Assembly (NCBI GenBank): GCA_958510875.1
Contig: OY294069.1
Span: 158,161,111 to 158,225,110, forward strand
Length of the DNA: 64,000 bases
DNA from: Endomychus coccineus
Taxonomy: Eukaryota; Arthropoda; Insecta; Coleoptera; Endomychidae
Direction: 5' to 3'
In this document: in pieces, positions 38,167-51,774 of the stretch
Numbering within the stretch: position 1 is the first letter of the stretch
Layout: the number at the start of each line of letters is the position of its first letter
The notes under the pieces: model-generated
Database searches by the model: none
What the model was told of the DNA's origin: nothing
What the model saw: the letters and a program-made list of their open reading frames with translations, nothing else
Program-made: the position numbers and the translations under genes

Positions 38167-38172
38167 GTAAGT

Positions 38173-41100
38173 TAACTATGTTCATTGATATAAATTGCAT
38201 AATTTTGCCGGTTGTTTGTCGTTTATGTCGGTCGGTTCATCAAATATTCGAATTTATCATTTTCTGGTGTTGTATATAACGAGTTATATCGTATCCCGAA
38301 CAAAAATTAATCAATTGACTCGTATAACTGCTACCTAAGATTTGATAATTTAGTTAATGTAATAGAAAAAGGGGAGTTCTTTTTCGCAAATTATAGCAAA
38401 GAGTAGAGTACCTATCTAGAAGGCCAAATTAGTGCTAAAATATTGGTTAATGTTCTTTACAAATTAAATAGGGATACGTCTTATAGTTATTATATTATAG
38501 TTCACTCAAAATATTCCTGGTAAATAATTTGAACACCAATAACCTCAGCTGACTTTTTTGGACATCGTTACGGGAGAATTATGGATCGATTCGAAATGAT
38601 GTCATTAAGTAGATGCTGTATTTTGCAACTAATGGTACTCGATGAAAATAATAGATATTGGCTGCAAAATGTAATATTTCCAGGAAATGTTGCCTTTGGC
38701 CCTATTTTCGTACTGTATGAATTACAACATCTTCGTCTAGACTACACTCTAGTCTAGAGAATCACCGAGACTATTAAGACATTGTGACTTCGATTGGTTT
38801 AAAAAACACAACATAAGATAAACCAAATTCCAGCCGATGTTCTTTTTTCATATGGGGAGAAGACAAACCTAATAAGATCCAAACGTTTATTCTCTATTCT
38901 GTTCCATAATGTTTCAGCATCATTGAGTCGTATTAATTTTTCACAAGTATCACCAATCGTCTTTTTTTTTTGTTTTAAGGTTACTGGCCTGCAATAAACG
39001 TTTCCCATACACTTATTGGTCTGGTAAACATTGGCGCCGTTATATGAACGATTCCGGGAGACAGAAACATGAGTATTTAAAACGTAATAAAGAACATTAA
39101 TGATCGTACCAATTTCACACATTCAGGTACAGATATTGTGATATTTAACCAGGAGTGGAACTCAAAATTCGATCAACAAGATTCATACTGCATTGCTTGT
39201 CTGCAGCATCCTTGATACATAGTTGATGAGTTTGTGTATAGAATCAAACCCTTCGTATTTGGAGGCCACCTGTTGGTTTTATAGCATATACATCTTAGCA
39301 TAAAGACGGTTTGATCCATGGAAAACTACAGAATCAAGAAAAAAGCGGTCTTTTTTACTCAACACAGTTAGTGTTTTCCATTTGAAAATTATTTCAATGC
39401 ACGTGTAAGCAATGGAACCTGAACATTAATTTTTTTTTGCAAATTCCATGTCATAAAGTTTTTTTACTTTGATAAATGAGAGAAAACCCGAGATAATATC
39501 AATGCATTTTGACTCGTATTTAGATATGCTCCCTCTAGTACATTCCAAAATTTCGAAAAAGCCAAGACATAGCATACTGATAGAGTAGGTTATGTCCAAG
39601 ATAATAAATGTGATATTTCATGTTCATTTTTCATGGTTTAGGTCGGCTTAGGGACCATGTTTGAGTTTAATTTGGTCTGGACCCAACTGAGTTTCGACGA
39701 TTCATGAAACTGCACATAAGAAATGTTCTTCGAAAATGCATGTTCCCTCTAGCGACTATGAAATGCCTAAAGGCCTCAAGTGTAGGCAAAAAGCAACAAA
39801 TTCATCACGGTATGGGTGCCAGCAAACGAAAACATGGAACGTAGTGGAAACATGACAAGTCCCTATCGTCTCACCGTAAAAGGTGCAGTCTTCCTTCATA
39901 ATATTGGAATTGAATATTTTTAATATTCCTATAGTAGATTTCATTATTATATGCCAAAATATAAATCATTATTTAACATTCAATTCTGAATTTCGTATTT
40001 AGTGTTCTTTTAATTAGCAACTTTCTTCATTTGACCCCTATGGTTCAGCGGTGTCCATTACAATTACACTGTTCTTAGTCTTAGGCACAATGGACATTAT
40101 AAATTCAAAGTTCATTTTATCTTTCTACCTGTTATGTAATTAGCATGTGTACAATAATTATTCTTGCAACACTTAAGCTTTTATGATTCTTGCAACACTA
40201 CCCGGTTTTATTACAGACGTTCCCGATAAGAGTTTATTGCATTGAAGGATTGGATCACCGGTGTATCTCTGGATTATACTAATCTATCCTTACATTGGAA
40301 CTGTCTCGAGGTAGTATCCAAGAAAGTAGAATTCCTATGTTAGAACAAAGACAGATTAATAGAATACAAGTTAAATTAACTCAAGGCACTCACATGTCTC
40401 TTGTCATCTTCATGTTGTTGGCCACCAACACCGTAATATTATAGTATAGTATAGACGATGCTGTGTCAGTGTCTATTTATATTTATAGTCATTGAGCCAT
40501 AGCGGTAAATGGTGTCCACGGATAAGTCAAATTGAAATAGTTTACAGTAAGAAAATAATAATAAACATATTTGATCCAGATGGAAGTTAGGAAAGAACGC
40601 CGTGGCATACAACCTGTTACGACTTTGCGCAGAAGGTTTCATCAAAAAACATTTTGTATTTTCATTATTCTACGATTACATTGCTCGGCTGGCTGCCAAG
40701 TAAGGACATGTGTACAATTTATCATGTAGGGTTCCTTACATACAAAGAACGATATACATACATATAATACAATGCACCCACACCCTCATCGATGTGTAAT
40801 TATTGCTATGTAAATTAATAGGGGACTATTTAAACCTTATGGTTCACATTTCCCTCCACATTTTTAAAACACTTATGACTCATGCTTATATAAATCGAAT
40901 TAGCACTCGACATTGTAGCATTAAATAATCGTATCGTTGATGGTTATGGTTACTAAGGTTTTCCAATTATTTCCATCTAAAATATGACTTTGGGGGTTCC
41001 CAAGATCTCCACACAGGAAGGCAGCCATGGTTTCATGGATGTATAACTTATACCTACATCCATGAACCCTTAGTTTTTCTTCAAATATCACAAGAAACTT

Positions 41101-42429
41101 TATCCTCGAATGATAATTTTGACATAAATAAAATTGAAATAAATGAGGCACTACTTTACAAATTGCTAGTTTGCCATCCAAAATATTCAACTTAACAATA
41201 TCTTCCAACATAATCGAGATCGAACATCTCTCATGTTTGCAATGCTTTCTAGAAACACCATCAATGGGAATATGCATCCATAATAACTTGTATGCAAATA
41301 ATTAATTTATAATAACTAGGTACCTTGAAATTTTCTCATTATTAAAGTTGTTACAATCTTTGTGCGTAAGTAAAAGAAAGTTATGAACAATTGCAGTATT
41401 CATTAAAATGCGTACGAGATCTTAAACTTTGCTGTGAAGCATTGCTTCATGACTTTTTGTATGTAATATGAATAATGTGTGAAATCATTGTAGAAATGTG
41501 ATAGGTAATGAAAATCATTTTATTTCCGCTTAGTGTGGTAGTGGAAACTTTATTTAATCAATTTCGTTCGTAAGGAATTCTTCCGTTTTCTTATGAAATC
41601 ATGATACCTATCGGTACCGCGCAAAATTGACGCACGTCAAACCAGTAAGGCCCATTGGTCAGAATCAAATTCAAACCTGTAATTTATTTGAAAACTTGCT
41701 GCCAGGAACCACAATAAATAATTAATAAAATTCCCGAATAACACTTGGACATTAGTTAAAAGCTAATTAAATCATGGGCTGCTATAAATTGAATATGGAT
41801 ATACCATTTATTGATTTCACAAACATGTAATATTGATCCTTTAAGTAATTAGCCAAATATATTTTCTCTAAGCAAAATTGTTCAATTCTAAATTTGTCAT
41901 CTTGCACCGTTGTTCCTGCCAAACTGTGATACAACTACAGATCACCTAATCTGAGGTACAACGTATAAACTAGTCGGTATTGTAAAGTACATACAACCCA
42001 AAGCCGACTCTATACAAGACGGAAAGTAAAACATTGCCGAGTCCAATGCTGTTCTACGAAATTGTATTAATATGTTTTAATATATATCGCATTGTTTAAA
42101 ATTTCTAGTATGCATATTTTAACATGTTACATCATAGATACATAACAAAGGGTCCGATCATGTTGGTCTATCGAATAACCAAAAATGATACGAGATTAAT
42201 ACATATAACATATATCATCGTTCATCGACTGTTAGCTTGTTTCTACAAATTAAAATCAGTTATTTAATTGTCCAGTAAAACCAAGAGTTAACGCTACCCT
42301 AATTTAATAATATGAAAGCCAATATTATATTTCTTATCTATCTAACTAAATATGTTTTCATATAATTTTGAATAGTTTGGTACTTGATAATAAGTATGCA
42401 CATACTAATATATTGTAGTCGTCTGTTAT
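38173..42429. other. Long stretch without recognised genes
   Basis: AT-rich. Minus-strand open frames at 38799-39122 (107 codons) and 40921-41277 (118 codons) have no recognisable motif and no convincing splice partners. It may be intron of an unseen gene or intergenic DNA. Confidence 0.4.
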
Positions 42430-42610
42430 TCCACTATGAGATATTCGATCTAGACAGATTAGATGAGCTCAAGCTGGTCAAGCTCGAGACATGAACTTCT
42501 ATTTATTTTTCTATCGAACAGCGAAGTTATGGAACCCTTTGCCTAGTGAGGTCTTTCCTAATGAATATAATCTCAAATTTCCCATTTGGGACAATGTTTT
42601 ATAACATACG
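42430..42610 (+). pseudogene. Non-LTR C-terminal tail (family A)
   Basis: Plus strand reads RTAKLWNPLPSEVFPNEYNL, the C-terminal tail of the family A reverse transcriptase (LWN.LP..VFP..YN). Followed by unrelated sequence; 5' truncated. Confidence 0.65.
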
Positions 42611-43189
42611 TATGAATTTTTATTGGGAACGAAAGAATCTATGAATTGCTCTAGTCCAATTTTGTTTCAAGCTCTCGTCTTTTGGAAAAGCAGATGTTGA
42701 ATTAAAAGTCTTAGCCAATATAAAACAAACCTCTGTATCTCATAAAATCATCATGAACTACCAACACTAAGAAACACTTGATATGGGTAGCTATTTTAAA
42801 TTGTTATTTTATAAAACTTCACCCAATCTTATTCTATACCGCAAATGAATTCAATCAGGTCTTTACATAGAAATCTTTCCTATTTCGATGGGTCTGTATA
42901 TTAAGCACAAACCACGGTCGTATATAAAGGTCTGGAAACTCGAGGCTGTTTCCTATGTTAGTTGTGAGTCCGCTAAGCGTCATCTGTTGCGTAGTACCAA
43001 AAGGGTGGCGCATGAGTCGAGGGATCTTCTCTGGCACGTATACGACCGTGTTTGAACGATATGGCGCCTAATCCTGACATCCTGACAACATACTTCGATC
43101 CATGCTCCAGCTGATGACTGAGCGAGGGACTACGAGTTTGGCGACATGTAAGAGACTCATGTCAAACATAGAGTTTCGAGACCTATATA

Positions 43190-44213
43190 CAGAGTGTCCC
43201 ATTTTAATCCGCCAGTAGCGATAATTCTGAAACATTGCATTGAATCAAAAAGTGTTCCAAATGAAAAGTTAATGGTTCTGAGGGGGACATCTGATGCCGT
43301 AGACTTTGCCCCCCAGCCCCCCAAGGGGGGCGGGAACAGGGGGCAACTTTAAAATCTTAAATGAAAACCCCTATTTTTTATTGCAGATTCTGATAGAGGG
43401 TTAAAAAGTATGTAAGTTTTATCCGAAACATTTTTTTTATTGGTCGAGAGGTGGCGCTGCAAATGTAAAAATTAGGTTTTTTGTCAATTAAATTGCGAAA
43501 ATCGTCACGTAATTAACTGTTATTATTACTTAAGACTTACTCACAACCTTACAAGGTTGTTTTTTTCTCAGCCTGCCCAAATACTACCCCCGCCCCCCCT
43601 ACAAAGACGTAAAGTACTCAAAAATAGCGATTGAGTACTTATTTTTCAAATTAAATAATGGTAAAATAATAATAGCTATGTGGGGGGGCCGGTCAAACAC
43701 TGTTTGAAAAAAAAATGACATTCTTTTTTGAATTATTTTACCATTATTTAATTTGAAAAATAAGTACTCAATCGCTATTTTTGAGTACTTTACGTCTTTG
43801 TAGGGGGGGCGGGGGTAGTATTTGGGCAGGCTGAGAAAAAAACAACCTTGTAAAGTTGTGAGTAAGTCTTAAGCAATAATAACAGTTAATTACGTGACGA
43901 TTTTCGCAATTTAATTGACAAAAAACCTAATTTTTACATTTGCAGCGCCATCTCTCGACCAATAAAAAAAATGTTTCGGATAAAACTTACATACTTTTTA
44001 ACCCTCTATCAGAATCTGCAATAAAAAATAGGGGTTTCCATTTAAGATTTTAAAGTTGCCCCCTGTTCCCGCCCCCCTTGGGGGGCTGGGGGGGCAAAGT
44101 CTACGGCATCAGATGTCCCCCTCAGAACCATTAACTTTTCATTTGGAACACTTTTTGATTCAATGCAATGTTTCAGAATTATCGCTACTGGCGGATTAAA
44201 ATGGGACACCCAG
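43190..44213. mobile_element. 1024-bp near-perfect palindromic element
   Basis: Ends CAGAGTGTCCC and, inverted, CTGGGTGTCCC, flanked by TATA on both sides (43186-43189 and 44214-44217). Arms of about 480 bp are almost identical inverse copies around a short centre near 43700. Arms contain a G/C-run block, a ggtggcgctgcaaatg stretch and gacgtaaagtactcaaaaat. No coding frame. The TA-type site and GTGTCC end resemble those of the transposase-bearing element at 58501-60759, but the rest differs, so it is probably a non-autonomous relative mobilised by a similar enzyme. Confidence 0.85.
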
Positions 44214-44217
44214 TATA

Positions 44218-46249
44218 CGACCGTGGTACAAACAAAAAGGTACACAAAACACAGACACAGATTGGAAATCTACACTGAATATGTTTACGCACTCCCGCTC
44301 TGTAGGCCGGAGTTGATAACGTGACATCAGCGTTGCTTGGTCACTTGGTCAGGGTGTTGGCCTGTAGGAAGAACAAGAACTCTATGAGTATAAATGGCTA
44401 TGGTTGGGTATTCTCGCTTTTATTTATTAATTTATACGTAGTAATCAAAACTCCACAATTACTCCAAAAAAGCATAATGGATAGAGTATTGTTAAAACCG
44501 ATAGCTATATTGATATTTGGAGACTTAAATAACCTCGTTTTTAAAATCTTCACATGGAATGTGCTGAAGTAATTTAATCTCGACGTAAAATGCTACATTT
44601 CACTATTTATCTAATCTAATTAAATTCTGGATTGTGCTCGATAACTGTGCATAGTGAATGTCCCGTTGTATGCCCAAAGACAATAACTGATTGAAAATGT
44701 TGAAATATTAAATTGTGGAGTTGCACCAAGCAAAGCCACTTAGCGAGTTCCATAATTCGATGAGTATAATCTAGCCTCAGGGTAAGTAAAGTAGACTACC
44801 TTGCAAGGTCTTCAGAAAGCGCGCCATTCGATTTCAATACCACCATGTACAGAATGTGTTATTTTATGAGTTATTATGTAGGTGCTGTGTACAGTAATAA
44901 TTTGATGTTCATTTTAAAATTGCCTTCAGGTTTATAACGTACAAGTGTACCAGCATTGTATTAGTAGGTATTTCTTAATATTTACAGAACATATGAACTA
45001 GGTAGTGATTGCATTTGTCATTATTATATATTATCATTTTCAATGATTATTATCACAACGATAATCACCAAATAGGCAAAGTGAGTTATTGGATCCTCAG
45101 AGACAAATTTTAATTTTTTCCAACCAGTGACTGTCGGCGCTAGCCTTCGGCGAAGTTCCAAGGACCCCCCGAACTTGGCCTGCTCTACCACACTGAATTC
45201 ACCATCAGCATCCGTTGTAACGCTTGGTATTAGGGACTAAGTGGATTATGATGAGATTTTCACCACTATGGAACATATTTGCTCACTTACTTGCTATAGT
45301 GGATACGGAATATGATATCTTAGGAAAATAAGTTTTCTAAGATATAGAGAAAGAATGCGCATCCTCCTAAAAACATATCAGTTGATAATTTTATAATGTA
45401 CAAAAATTACTGATACTTTAATTCAACACTGGAACTATGTCACCGTATGTGGACTTTTGATTAATGGAGAAATTCTCGTAATGTGTGAAATATTTTCCTG
45501 ATTTGCTTTGCCTCATGCCCTAGTTTATACGATACGTTAAATTGTTTATATATACAAGGGTGAAGCTGTATAGTGGAACTCCTGTTTTTTGGAGAATACG
45601 TACTTAGATCCATAGAGGTTCTCAATAATATATTCTACGCATATTGTAAAGACGTGTAGTTCCGCCTATAAGAAGGTAAGGCTGAATTGTTAGCGAGCTT
45701 GGAATATGCGAAAAGTACGTTATCTTTCACTGAGCCATTTACTACCAGATAAGAATACCCTCATCGAAAGAAGGTTTCTCTTTGTACCCTATTTGCCCAT
45801 CCTGGTTGCTGATTTCACGTGTATTGTGAATTGTGAGGTGACCTATATGATTTGCTGACGACAAAGTTATTTGTCCATTGCCTTAAGCACACTGACAACA
45901 ATGACTTTGTGTTAATACCTGAAAGGAGCAGGTCAAGAATATCTTCCAGTCTGCAGTTAGCAAATAAAACTCAAAATTCAATCGCGTGCTTCAATTTTGA
46001 CGTGGAGAAACTCTCTTGGAAATTGTCATACGCAACAAGTCACCTTTTCAACTGCAAACTGAACATTTTAATTAAATAGAAATTGTTTAATTGTGAAAAG
46101 TACTAGGTATTTCATCTTGAATATTTCTGTCTCGATATGGAAAAAGATTCATTAGTTGTTAACTGTACAAAATATCTAAAAATATTTAGCACATAGAGAA
46201 TGTATTACAACGATTCAATTTTCTTAGGAAATATTATTAACCAATGCTA
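44218..46249. other. No gene recognised
   Basis: AT-rich with short open frames only (44321-44572, 45852-46079) that show no motifs. Confidence 0.45.
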
Positions 46250-46700
46250 TTAAGTTTTCTTGGTATTTTGGTTCTTTAATGATACTATAAATAAAATAAG
46301 ATTTTTTATTTTTGACGTTTCAATATTTTATTTATATGTATCAAAAATAACTATGATTATTATTTAGATTTGTAAATCATAGAATAGTATCTTAGGTATT
46401 TAATTAACTAGATTCAAGCCAATTCAAGTAAATCAATTTGATAATCAACCATACATTACTCTTTCACACAAAACCGATCCAAAGTATTCTGCAGTTTTAA
46501 TTGGATTTTAAAAAACACAAGTCGGCTGCAGACGCATTTTATCAATCAAAGCCATCTATTCTTTTCTAAATTACATGGAAACACTAATTAACATAACAAT
46601 TTTTGATAAAGATAAAAATTAAAAATCGAAACGTCAAAAAGAAAAAAATCTTATTTTATTTTTAGTAGTATTAAAGAACCTAAATACCAAGAAAACTTAA
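46250..46700. repeat. Short fold-back element
   Basis: Left arm starts ttaagttttcttggtatttt and its inverse closes the element at 46681-46700. Inner bases aataaaataagattttttat and gacgtttc are also mirrored at 46620-46665. About 450 bp with 80-bp arms, no coding frame. Confidence 0.7.
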
Positions 46701-47830
46701 CATACATTTACATTTATTTTCAGTATTTGTAACTCAATTAATAAAGGCACAGTGTGTCTGAACTGAATCGACTTGTGTATTTTGAATTTTAATTTTAGAG
46801 CCCAAAGAATTTTTCCCAACATTAGTAAGTCTAAAATGAGAATACGTTCATATTTAATATATAAACGTGTGGAAGTCTATTGGTCGTAGATAGTAGAATT
46901 ATAGTGTAGTAAGAAAGTTTAATGGGATGTTTTTCACATATCAAAACATTTGTTTATTTATTACTACTTAGAAAAATAATCTTGAAGATTACGTAAACCC
47001 ACCAAGTGTTGTTTGATTCATTAATGTTATATTATTATATTCATAACATGACATCTTCCCACTCGTTCGTTAATAAATTATCAGTGAGTTCTCATTTAGG
47101 TCAATAAACCTTCATCAATCTAATACTGAACTTGAACTCAAATTGAAAATAAGTTTTCTGTCAATATAGGGTTACCTCTTTCTCTTTTGAACTGAGAAAT
47201 CCTCATAATTTTCATATATTTCGTGAATCAATTACAATGTAATAATAGGGAACCGAATAACAACATCTGAAATATGAAGTGTCTTTTGGTAATATTTCTT
47301 GTAAGAAAACTATGAATTACAAGGGGGTTCAAATACAACCCATAGACAATAATTATTATTATTGGTAATGCTCATTTTCTGGCGTTGTTGCAATATACAA
47401 TATGATTGCAGTTGTTGTGGCGCTCATCAAGATTGTAAATGTGCATTTCTCCTTGTAAGTACCTTGTCAATTTTGCTTAGATGCTTGAATCCGCCATGTA
47501 AACTAGCCATTTGTCAAACATAATCAAGGATGAAACGCATCTGACATTCCTCTATCTGGCGATAAGCTAAGAAATACCTTATTCTGAGGAATTAAAACAG
47601 GTATCTTTTCGTGATCTCTGAAACTGATATAGTATGTCCCCCTGCACCCTGTTGCAAAGTCTCTTCCAAACGTAGCTGCTGGTCAAGAGGTGAGTAGTTT
47701 ATCCATCTGAAAGCCACTTACTGATTCTAGTTATCAGTTAGATATCAATGTTTGACCGTTTTCACTGCATTTGATTTCCTTAGTGTCAATCTGGAAGAAA
47801 TGAAGTCATTGTTAGAGGAATTGCTTAACT
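46701..47830. other. No gene recognised
   Basis: AT-rich sequence, no supported feature. Confidence 0.45.
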
Positions 47831-47837
47831 TTCTAAC

Positions 47838-48180
47838 ACTAATAAGTAAGAAATAATCACTTTTATTCACTAAAGATACGGTTAAACTCTTGAACGACCT
47901 ATCAGCAACCAAGTAGCCATCATCAGAGTAAACTAAATTATAAAACAAAATGTGTCTGTTTAAATAATATTTGGAATTAATAGGGTATATACGGGATTTC
48001 CCTCAGCTGGAGATAAATATGAATTCCTTGAGTTGCTTCTTCGCTTATACATTGCCACATCCTTCTAAATTATCTAGGTATTTGTCAATACAGTATTTTA
48101 AATTAAAATATGATAAATTTTCTTGAGAAATGGTGTGACCTATATTTAAAACATGTTCTGCTATTGCTGATTTTCCACTA
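47838..48180. repeat. Dispersed repeat (family C), second copy
   Basis: Shares agtaagaaataatcac, catcagagtaaactaaatta, aaatgtgtctgtttaaata and gaaatggtgtgacctatatt with 11568-11840 in the same order and orientation. It keeps the caaccaagtagccatc block that is shortened in the first copy. Confidence 0.55.
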
Positions 48181-48182
48181 TT

Positions 48183-48250
48183 TCTTCATTGGATGGTATA
48201 GGGGCTCTAGATGAGAAAGCGGTTTGAAGTGTACCATCATCTGCTATGGA
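48183..48250 (-). repeat. Family A reverse transcriptase fragment
   Basis: cattggatggtataggggct and agatgagaaagcggtttgaa match 1870-1925 and 57705-57745. A short relic abutting the family C repeat. Confidence 0.5.
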
Positions 48251-49012
48251 ACCCCAATTTTAGTATGAGAGATACTCTTATGGGTTCCCATACTTACTCA
48301 GGCTTGCGTTTCAAGTGTTCTGATAGATCTTGCGATGTGTGGAGTAGAAAATTCACCGTTTCCTGGTCCAAGGATTTGACTACAGCTTTTTCAAGAAAAG
48401 AAGAAACTTACTGTAGTATCGTTCCACCAGATCAACATCAGATAAACTATTCGATGATAATGTTAGAACACAGTGAATATCAAATACCCACTAATATATT
48501 TCCCTACACTAAACTGTAAAGGGTAAATGTGGAGGAATTCAGCGTTATATTTTTATCCTGTTGCTTTTGAGTTTTATTTGTTTCACACCTCATTATCAAC
48601 TGTTCGTTATTTCAAGCACACCTCGTTGGTCGTTTCTATGAAAGTAACGATCCATTCTAATAATTTTCAATTTGGCGCTTGCATAACCCAGCCTGAAATG
48701 TATCGATCTCGGCTGATGAAAACGTGGGTTCGATAATAAAGTTTACAGGTGCAGCGTAGATCTGTCACTTGGGAATTTAGATTTACTAGGTTGTTCAACC
48801 GATTCTATTTCCGTATTACGAGATTGTTTACAGACTGCGCTGCTAAATGGACATTGTGCATCGTTAAATTCCTTTTCATATTGACGATGTTTCCGGTAGT
48901 GATTTGATTGTTTATGTCTAACTTCTAGTAGAGTCACACGAACCCGTATATACACTGAATTAACAGGATCATAGATAATCAGTAATGTTCTTTCAGGCAT
49001 TAAAATGTGCAT
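48251..49012. other. Unassigned open frames on both strands
   Basis: Plus strand stays open to 48519 with Cys-containing FKCSDRSCDVWSRKFTVSW and CSIVPPDQHQINYS. Minus strand is open from 49012 to 48743 with a basic, Ser-rich C-terminus (RHKQSNHYRKHRQYEKEF). Composition looks more protein-like than the surroundings, but I recognise neither and see no reliable splice structure. Confidence 0.2.
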
Positions 49013-49129
49013 TTACTGGGTGGAACTGCAATTAAAGCGAATCCGGATCAATGTTGAATTTTCTGATAATAAAGGTTGGTCTAAGTTCTTTTGTATGTTG
49101 TTGATTCAAGCGTTGGTTGAAGATACAAC

Positions 49130-50422
49130 GGTGTGCCAATAACGACTATTAATCCGTTCATTGATCGCAAGCTAGTAAGTCAATGGTTTAGTTCTCAAAA
49201 TTACGTCCTCATATTGAAACTTCAAACAGCAGTTTTTCAGTTTACTCAGCCCATCGTTAAATCTTTAGAAGAAAACAAATTAGCAGCGGGCTTATTCATA
49301 GACCTGTCAAAGGCATTTGATTGTTTCAACAGAGACTAATAGAAAAATTATAAAAATATGGTGTTAGAGGAAATGTGTGTTTCAATTGCTATGGATAGAA
49401 AAGTTCAATAGATGACCAAACCTCGTGGGAGTCCTACAATGTAGCATATTGGGTCCTACATTGTTCTTAATAGTGATCAATGATTTAAATAGTATAGCTA
49501 GTCAAGAAGATTCTGTAATAACTAATTTTGCAGACGATAGTAACCTTCTGGTGGCAAGAAAAATCCAGGAAAGATTAGAACGAAACGTAATGATTTGTTT
49601 AATCAAACAAAAAGCTGGTTTGACAGAAATGAATTAGTTTTTAATGAGGAAAAGACTACTTTAATAATTTTCAGAGGTAATAAATCAAAAGACGAACCTT
49701 CGAGTATGCTGATTAATGTTAAATACAACAAATTTCTTGGAATCATTATTGATAAATTTTCAAAATGGTCACTACATATAGAACACTTACTGAATAAGCT
49801 GAATCAGGTCTGCTATGCTATCAGGTTGATAGGGAAATACATAGAGGATAATGTTAAAAAAATGCTATACTATGCGAATTCCGAATCGTTAGTAACATAC
49901 GTATTTGGGGTGTAAATTCAACAGCCAACTCAATTTTCTTAGCTCAAAAAAGAATCTTACGCATAATACTTTGCATGAAGTTTAGAGATTCATGTAGAAA
50001 TAAATTTAAACAAACAGGACTACTAACAGTATATGGTTTATATTTGCACGAATGTCTTCTTTATTTATTTAGAAATAAGATAAGTTTTTTACAAAGTAAC
50101 ACTAATGTAAAATACAATACTAGGACTTTAAATATATGTTATCCTAAAAAATCCATCTTATAAGTGCATTAATAATATAATAAATTTCCAGATCGTATAA
50201 AATTGATAACAAACTGTAGAAAACTTAAAACCAAAAACTAAGAAACTACTATCCAATTTGGAACCTTATTGCTTAGAGGATTATTTTAGAACGTAAACTT
50301 TTTTTTTTTGGCATAATCATATTCATTTATATTGACACCATTTTATTTTGTGTTTTATGATACTTTTGTGTCCTAAGAGAAATTGAAATAAAGATTATTA
50401 TTATTATTGTTATTATTAAATC
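49130..50422 (+). pseudogene. Non-LTR retrotransposon, 5' truncated (family D)
   Basis: Plus-strand frames in order give LEENKLAAGLFIDLSKAFDC (catalytic Asp box), GVLQCSILGPTLFLIVINDL (usually GVPQGS.LGP.LF), TNFADDSNLLV (FADD box), LVFNEEKTTLIIFRGN, KFLGIIIDKFSKWSLHIEHL and the C-terminal TGLLTVYGLYLHECLLYLF. Four or five frame breaks. The 3' end has an AATAAA-type signal near 50387 and an (ATT)n tail at 50393-50420, as seen in CR1/I-type LINEs. The fragment at 61500-62320 is related. Confidence 0.75.
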
Positions 50423-51774
50423 AGGAGACATGAAGAACTTCAATACCTATCTTACAATGATTAAAAGCATTCATCAACTTCTTCAGTTGGTGCTTCAATA
50501 ATTGGTGGTAATGGGATTTCGTGAATCTTCATTAAACTTGCAACTAACTTTAAAAGTAGAAATTCATTATATTTCAATTAACGAACCAAATAGCAACAGA
50601 ATCGTTGAATTTCTAAATCAAATAACTTTGTTATTAACGGATTATCTATTAAACGAAAAGCTTAAAACATACGAAATCTTGGTGCCCAATAAACTGCATT
50701 ATCAGGTATGGTTTATTTACTTAAGAATGATATGACGTCATTGATCAAGGTCAGCCATTGTTGTCAAGTTGAGCAGATTTTCATTGTTTTTGAATACAAC
50801 TAACGATTTGATTCAATAAACTTGGGACTTCTTTACTTATTATATCAAATAAGACAAATTATTTATAATCTTAAATGTAATTAACAAACTGTTGGTGTTT
50901 ATCAAATGTTTGGAGAAAATAAAACAAGTACCTAACCTATATACTGTTTGTACTTCCACCTGAAACATTTAGGTAAAGATATAGAAAATTTACTTTCAGC
51001 TTCAAGTCAATATTATTTATCCATACTGTGATATTAAAGTAAACATTAATATTTATGGAAACAAACACTCAAAATACTCGATTATCAAAATCACGATTTT
51101 TTAAATCTACTTTAGATCTCAGTAACACTAATTTATTAGGATGAATATAATATTTCAACAAATATTCAAGTGAGAATCTATTTTTGGAGCCATACCAGTT
51201 GGAAGATTATCTTTCATATTACTTATCTTGGATCATATTAATCTGTATTAATAATATTGATTGGGTAAATTTTGTTCAACATACTATGAACTAAAGAGCT
51301 TACTTACTTTTGTGGCACTACATTCATCACTCATTAGTTGAACGAAAACCGAGTGGTAGTTAGAAGAAAATATTCTTGATAAGATTCATCTCGGTTACAT
51401 TTTGCATATATTTTCCAAGAGGTTCATAAACGATATAAGAAATGAAACTTCTGATAACTAATAGTTTCAAATGCAGTTATAAAAATTAAACTTCAGAAGA
51501 GGAAGCAAATAGCTTTAAATCGATATCATTTATTTGTATTAAATTGCTGTTGTGAGTATTAAAATTGCTGTTTCAACTTGAGGTTATTGCACTAGCACAT
51601 CAAAATAATAAATATTACTCCCCTGCATTAGACACTATAGTTCCTTTAAGCAATATACATTAACAATAACTCAATATATCAGTATGTCGAATAGACTTCG
51701 CCCTTATGTCTGGTGTTGGTTTTTCTAGCCTCTTTCCACATATTTTTCCATCGAACTACCATGTGTGCCAACTT
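50423..51774. other. No gene recognised
   Basis: AT-rich. A 77-codon plus frame at 50502-50735 has no recognisable motif. Confidence 0.4.

Noticed and set aside
40921..41277. 118-codon minus-strand open frame
   Set aside because: Protein-like in places but no known motif and no splice partner; not enough to call a gene.
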